From: an uncultured Planctomycetaceae bacterium
Lineage (GTDB): Bacteria; Planctomycetota; Planctomycetia; Planctomycetales; Planctomycetaceae
Assembly (NCBI GenBank): GCA_903921605.1
Contig: CAIXQV010000598.1
Span: 1-8,215, forward strand
Reading direction: 5' to 3'
Length of the DNA: 8,215 bases
Shown: in pieces, positions 6,640-8,215 of the stretch
Layout of the letters: each line of letters begins with the position of its first letter
How positions within the stretch are numbered: the first letter of the stretch is position 1
Notes under the pieces: generated by a model
What the model saw: only the letters and a program-made list of their open reading frames with translations
Told to the model about the DNA's origin: nothing
Databases searched by the model: none
Position numbers and translations under genes: made by a program

Positions 6640-8112
6640 ATGAAACATATCCTCTTCTCCTGCCTTGCTGCTGTCTTTCTGCAGGCCATTGTTGTTGCTC
6701 AGACAACTGTCCCGACCGAGGACGACTATTACCCACTCGCCCGCTTCACGATTCCAAAAGGGATCGTGTTGGAAGCCGGTGCGATTGAACCTCTTCCCGA
6801 CGGGACGCTGGCTGTTTCAACTCGCCGCGGTGACATCTATCGCGTCACGAATCCTTTGGACGAAGATCCGACCAAAGCCACCTACGAATTGTTTGCTCAG
6901 GGCCTTCATGAAGTGCTGGGGCTGACGTTCAAAGACGGCTGGCTCTACGCCACTCAGCGTGGAGAAGTGACTCGGCTGCGTGATACGGATGATGATGGTC
7001 TGGCTGATGAAATCGAAACCTTCAGCGACAACTGGGGCATCAACGGTGACTATCACGAGTATGCCTTTGGTTCACCGTTCGACAAGGACGGGAACATGTG
7101 GGTCGTGCTGTGTCTGACGGGTTCGTTTGGCAGCGACTGCCCATGGCGAGGCTGGGCGGTCCGGATCGATCCGAACGGAAAAATGATTCCGACGTGCAGC
7201 GGAATTCGCTCGCCCGGTGGCATCGCCTTTAACGCCGAAGGCGACGTCTTCTACACAGACAATCAGGGCCCGTGGAATGGCACAAGTAGCCTGAAATGGC
7301 TGCGTCCCGGTTCGTTTCAGGGACATCCCGGAGGCAATCGCTGGTTCTCAAAGACCGAAGGCGGGGCGAAGTCGGCTCCGAAGGAACCCGAAAGCGGCAG
7401 CCGTATCGTCGTGGAAGCGGACAAGATTCCGGAGTATGAGCCACCCGTCATCCTGTTCCCCTATCAGAAGATGGGCCAAAGCGCGAGTGGGATTGCATGT
7501 GATGTGAGCGGTGGAACGTTCGGCCCGTTTAAGAATCAGATGTTCGTGGGCGACGTGACACATAGCACCGTGATGCGATGCTTCATCGAGAAAGTCGATG
7601 GGCACTATCAGGGGGCTTGCTTCCCGTTTCGCGAAGGCATCGGCTCAGGCACACTGGCTCTGCGAATGATGGACGATGGTTCGATGTTCGTCGGCGGCAC
7701 AAATCGTGGCTGGGGCTCCCGCGGCACAAAACCATTCTCGCTCGAACGCCTGCGTTGGACCGGAAAGGTGCCGTTTGAGATTCACGAGATGCGTGCGAAG
7801 CCGGACGGTTTCGAGCTGACGTTCACAGAACCTGTTGATCCCGAGATTGCTCGCAAGCCGGACACATGGAAGCTGCAAACCTACTGCTACATCTTTCAGT
7901 CGTCATACGGCAGTCCGGAGGTCGATCACACAACGCCGACCGTCAAGGAAGTCGCTGTCGCTGAGGACGGGTTGTCGGTTCGGCTGAAGGTCGACGGCCT
8001 GCAGCGCGGTCATGTGCATGAACTTCATGCGGACGCACTGAAGTCAAAAGCCGGAATGCCTCTGCTGCATTCTACCGCGTATTACACGCTGCACTACATC
8101 CCAAAGGAATAG
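6640..8112 (+). CDS. Secreted beta-propeller protein, PVC dehydrogenase-like
   Basis: This 490-residue protein has a signal peptide with likely cleavage after VVA at residue 20. A six-bladed-type propeller covers about 35-370, with signatures of the planctomycete/verrucomicrobial 'membrane-bound dehydrogenase' pattern (TIGR02604-like): [10 protein letters not shown] at 115-124 (a Ca-binding-like loop), YHEYAFG from 138, [11 protein letters not shown] from 188, TDNQGPW around 206-212 and GHPGG at 228-232. From about 378 an Ig-like beta domain follows, with 'LTFTEPVD' and a C-terminal 'YYTLHYIPK'. Known: related proteins resemble sugar or sorbosone dehydrogenase propellers and are often fused to a heme domain. 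Here no CXXCH is present. Inferred: it works with the penta-heme cytochrome just upstream; the 67-base gap has no terminator, so they are probably co-transcribed. The start is supported by the signal peptide and a weak CAGG eight bases upstream. The substrate is unknown, and the loss of catalytic function cannot be excluded. Confidence 0.88.
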   Translation: MKHILFSCLAAVFLQAIVVAQTTVPTEDDYYPLARFTIPKGIVLEAGAIEPLPDGTLAVSTRRGDIYRVTNPLDEDPTKATYELFAQGLHEVLGLTFKDGWLYATQRGEVTRLRDTDDDGLADEIETFSDNWGINGDYHEYAFGSPFDKDGNMWVVLCLTGSFGSDCPWRGWAVRIDPNGKMIPTCSGIRSPGGIAFNAEGDVFYTDNQGPWNGTSSLKWLRPGSFQGHPGGNRWFSKTEGGAKSAPKEPESGSRIVVEADKIPEYEPPVILFPYQKMGQSASGIACDVSGGTFGPFKNQMFVGDVTHSTVMRCFIEKVDGHYQGACFPFREGIGSGTLALRMMDDGSMFVGGTNRGWGSRGTKPFSLERLRWTGKVPFEIHEMRAKPDGFELTFTEPVDPEIARKPDTWKLQTYCYIFQSSYGSPEVDHTTPTVKEVAVAEDGLSVRLKVDGLQRGHVHELHADALKSKAGMPLLHSTAYYTLHYIPKE

Positions 8113-8114
8113 GG

Positions 8115-8215
8115 CTACGCTGCATCTCGCATGATGTCTTCAACCACTTGACGGCGTTTGGACCGGCGGCGGAGTTTATGCATCCAGCGATCTTCGCCAT
8201 CGTCTGTTTCTTTGA
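8115..8215 (-). CDS. C-terminal end of an unidentified protein, partial
   Basis: On the minus strand a frame is open from the window edge to a TAG at 8117-8115, giving 32 residues. They are strongly charged and read like a real protein tail: KLRRRSKRRQ in the middle, then VVEDIMRDAA. The other two minus frames are less plausible; one of them hits a stop early. The basic stretch followed by a short amphipathic helix could contact nucleic acid, but 32 residues are too few to name a family. It converges with the propeller gene with two bases between the stop codons, a tight arrangement that supports a real gene end. Confidence 0.5.
   Translation of the reverse strand, partial: KETDDGEDRWMHKLRRRSKRRQVVEDIMRDAA

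Overview
The window is most likely from a member of the Planctomycetota. The evidence is the gene content. It holds a DUF1501-type secreted protein, a multi-heme cytochrome with a PA14 domain and repeated 'dP...rpg.rMP' heme modules, and a beta-propeller of the planctomycete/verrucomicrobial 'membrane-bound dehydrogenase' type (the TIGR02604-like pattern). It also holds a lineage-restricted-looking secreted His/Cys-rich protein. Base composition looks moderately GC-rich and codon use is similar throughout. No rRNA, tRNA, CRISPR array, transposase or phage gene is visible.

Layout, left to right. (1) Positions 2-1399 (+) hold the 3' majority of a DUF1501 gene whose N-terminus lies before the window. 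(2) Positions 1608-2012 (-) encode a membrane-anchored thioredoxin with an intact WCGPC site, convergent with DUF1501; a small stem-loop sits between the two stops. (3) Positions 2013-2404 are a gene-poor gap with three perfect stem-loops in a row, one of them a 21-bp palindrome. (4) Positions 2405-3280 (-) encode a secreted protein with a His-rich N-terminal half and an eight-cysteine C-terminal domain. (5) Positions 3281-3743 are a divergent intergenic region with a 24-bp perfect palindrome. This palindrome shares a 12-base core (one mismatch) with the 21-bp palindrome, so the two look like one REP-like family. (6) Positions 3744-6572 (+) encode a secreted penta-heme cytochrome with an embedded PA14 domain and a cysteine-free beta-rich C-terminal domain. 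(7) Positions 6640-8112 (+) encode a secreted beta-propeller protein, probably co-transcribed with the cytochrome. (8) Positions 8115-8215 (-) hold the C-terminal end of an unidentified gene that converges on the propeller gene with only two bases between the stops.

How the genes may work together. The cytochrome and the propeller are both exported. They are adjacent, on the same strand, and separated by 67 bases with no terminator. In related PVC-group proteins, propeller and heme modules are often fused in one chain. The simplest reading is a two-subunit periplasmic oxidoreductase: the propeller would be the catalytic or substrate-binding part, the cytochrome would carry electrons, and PA14 would help bind a glycan. 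The substrate cannot be read from the sequence. On the other strand, the outward-facing thioredoxin lies downstream of a cysteine-rich exported protein and could act on its disulfides, but the 392-base gap with stem-loops argues against a simple operon.
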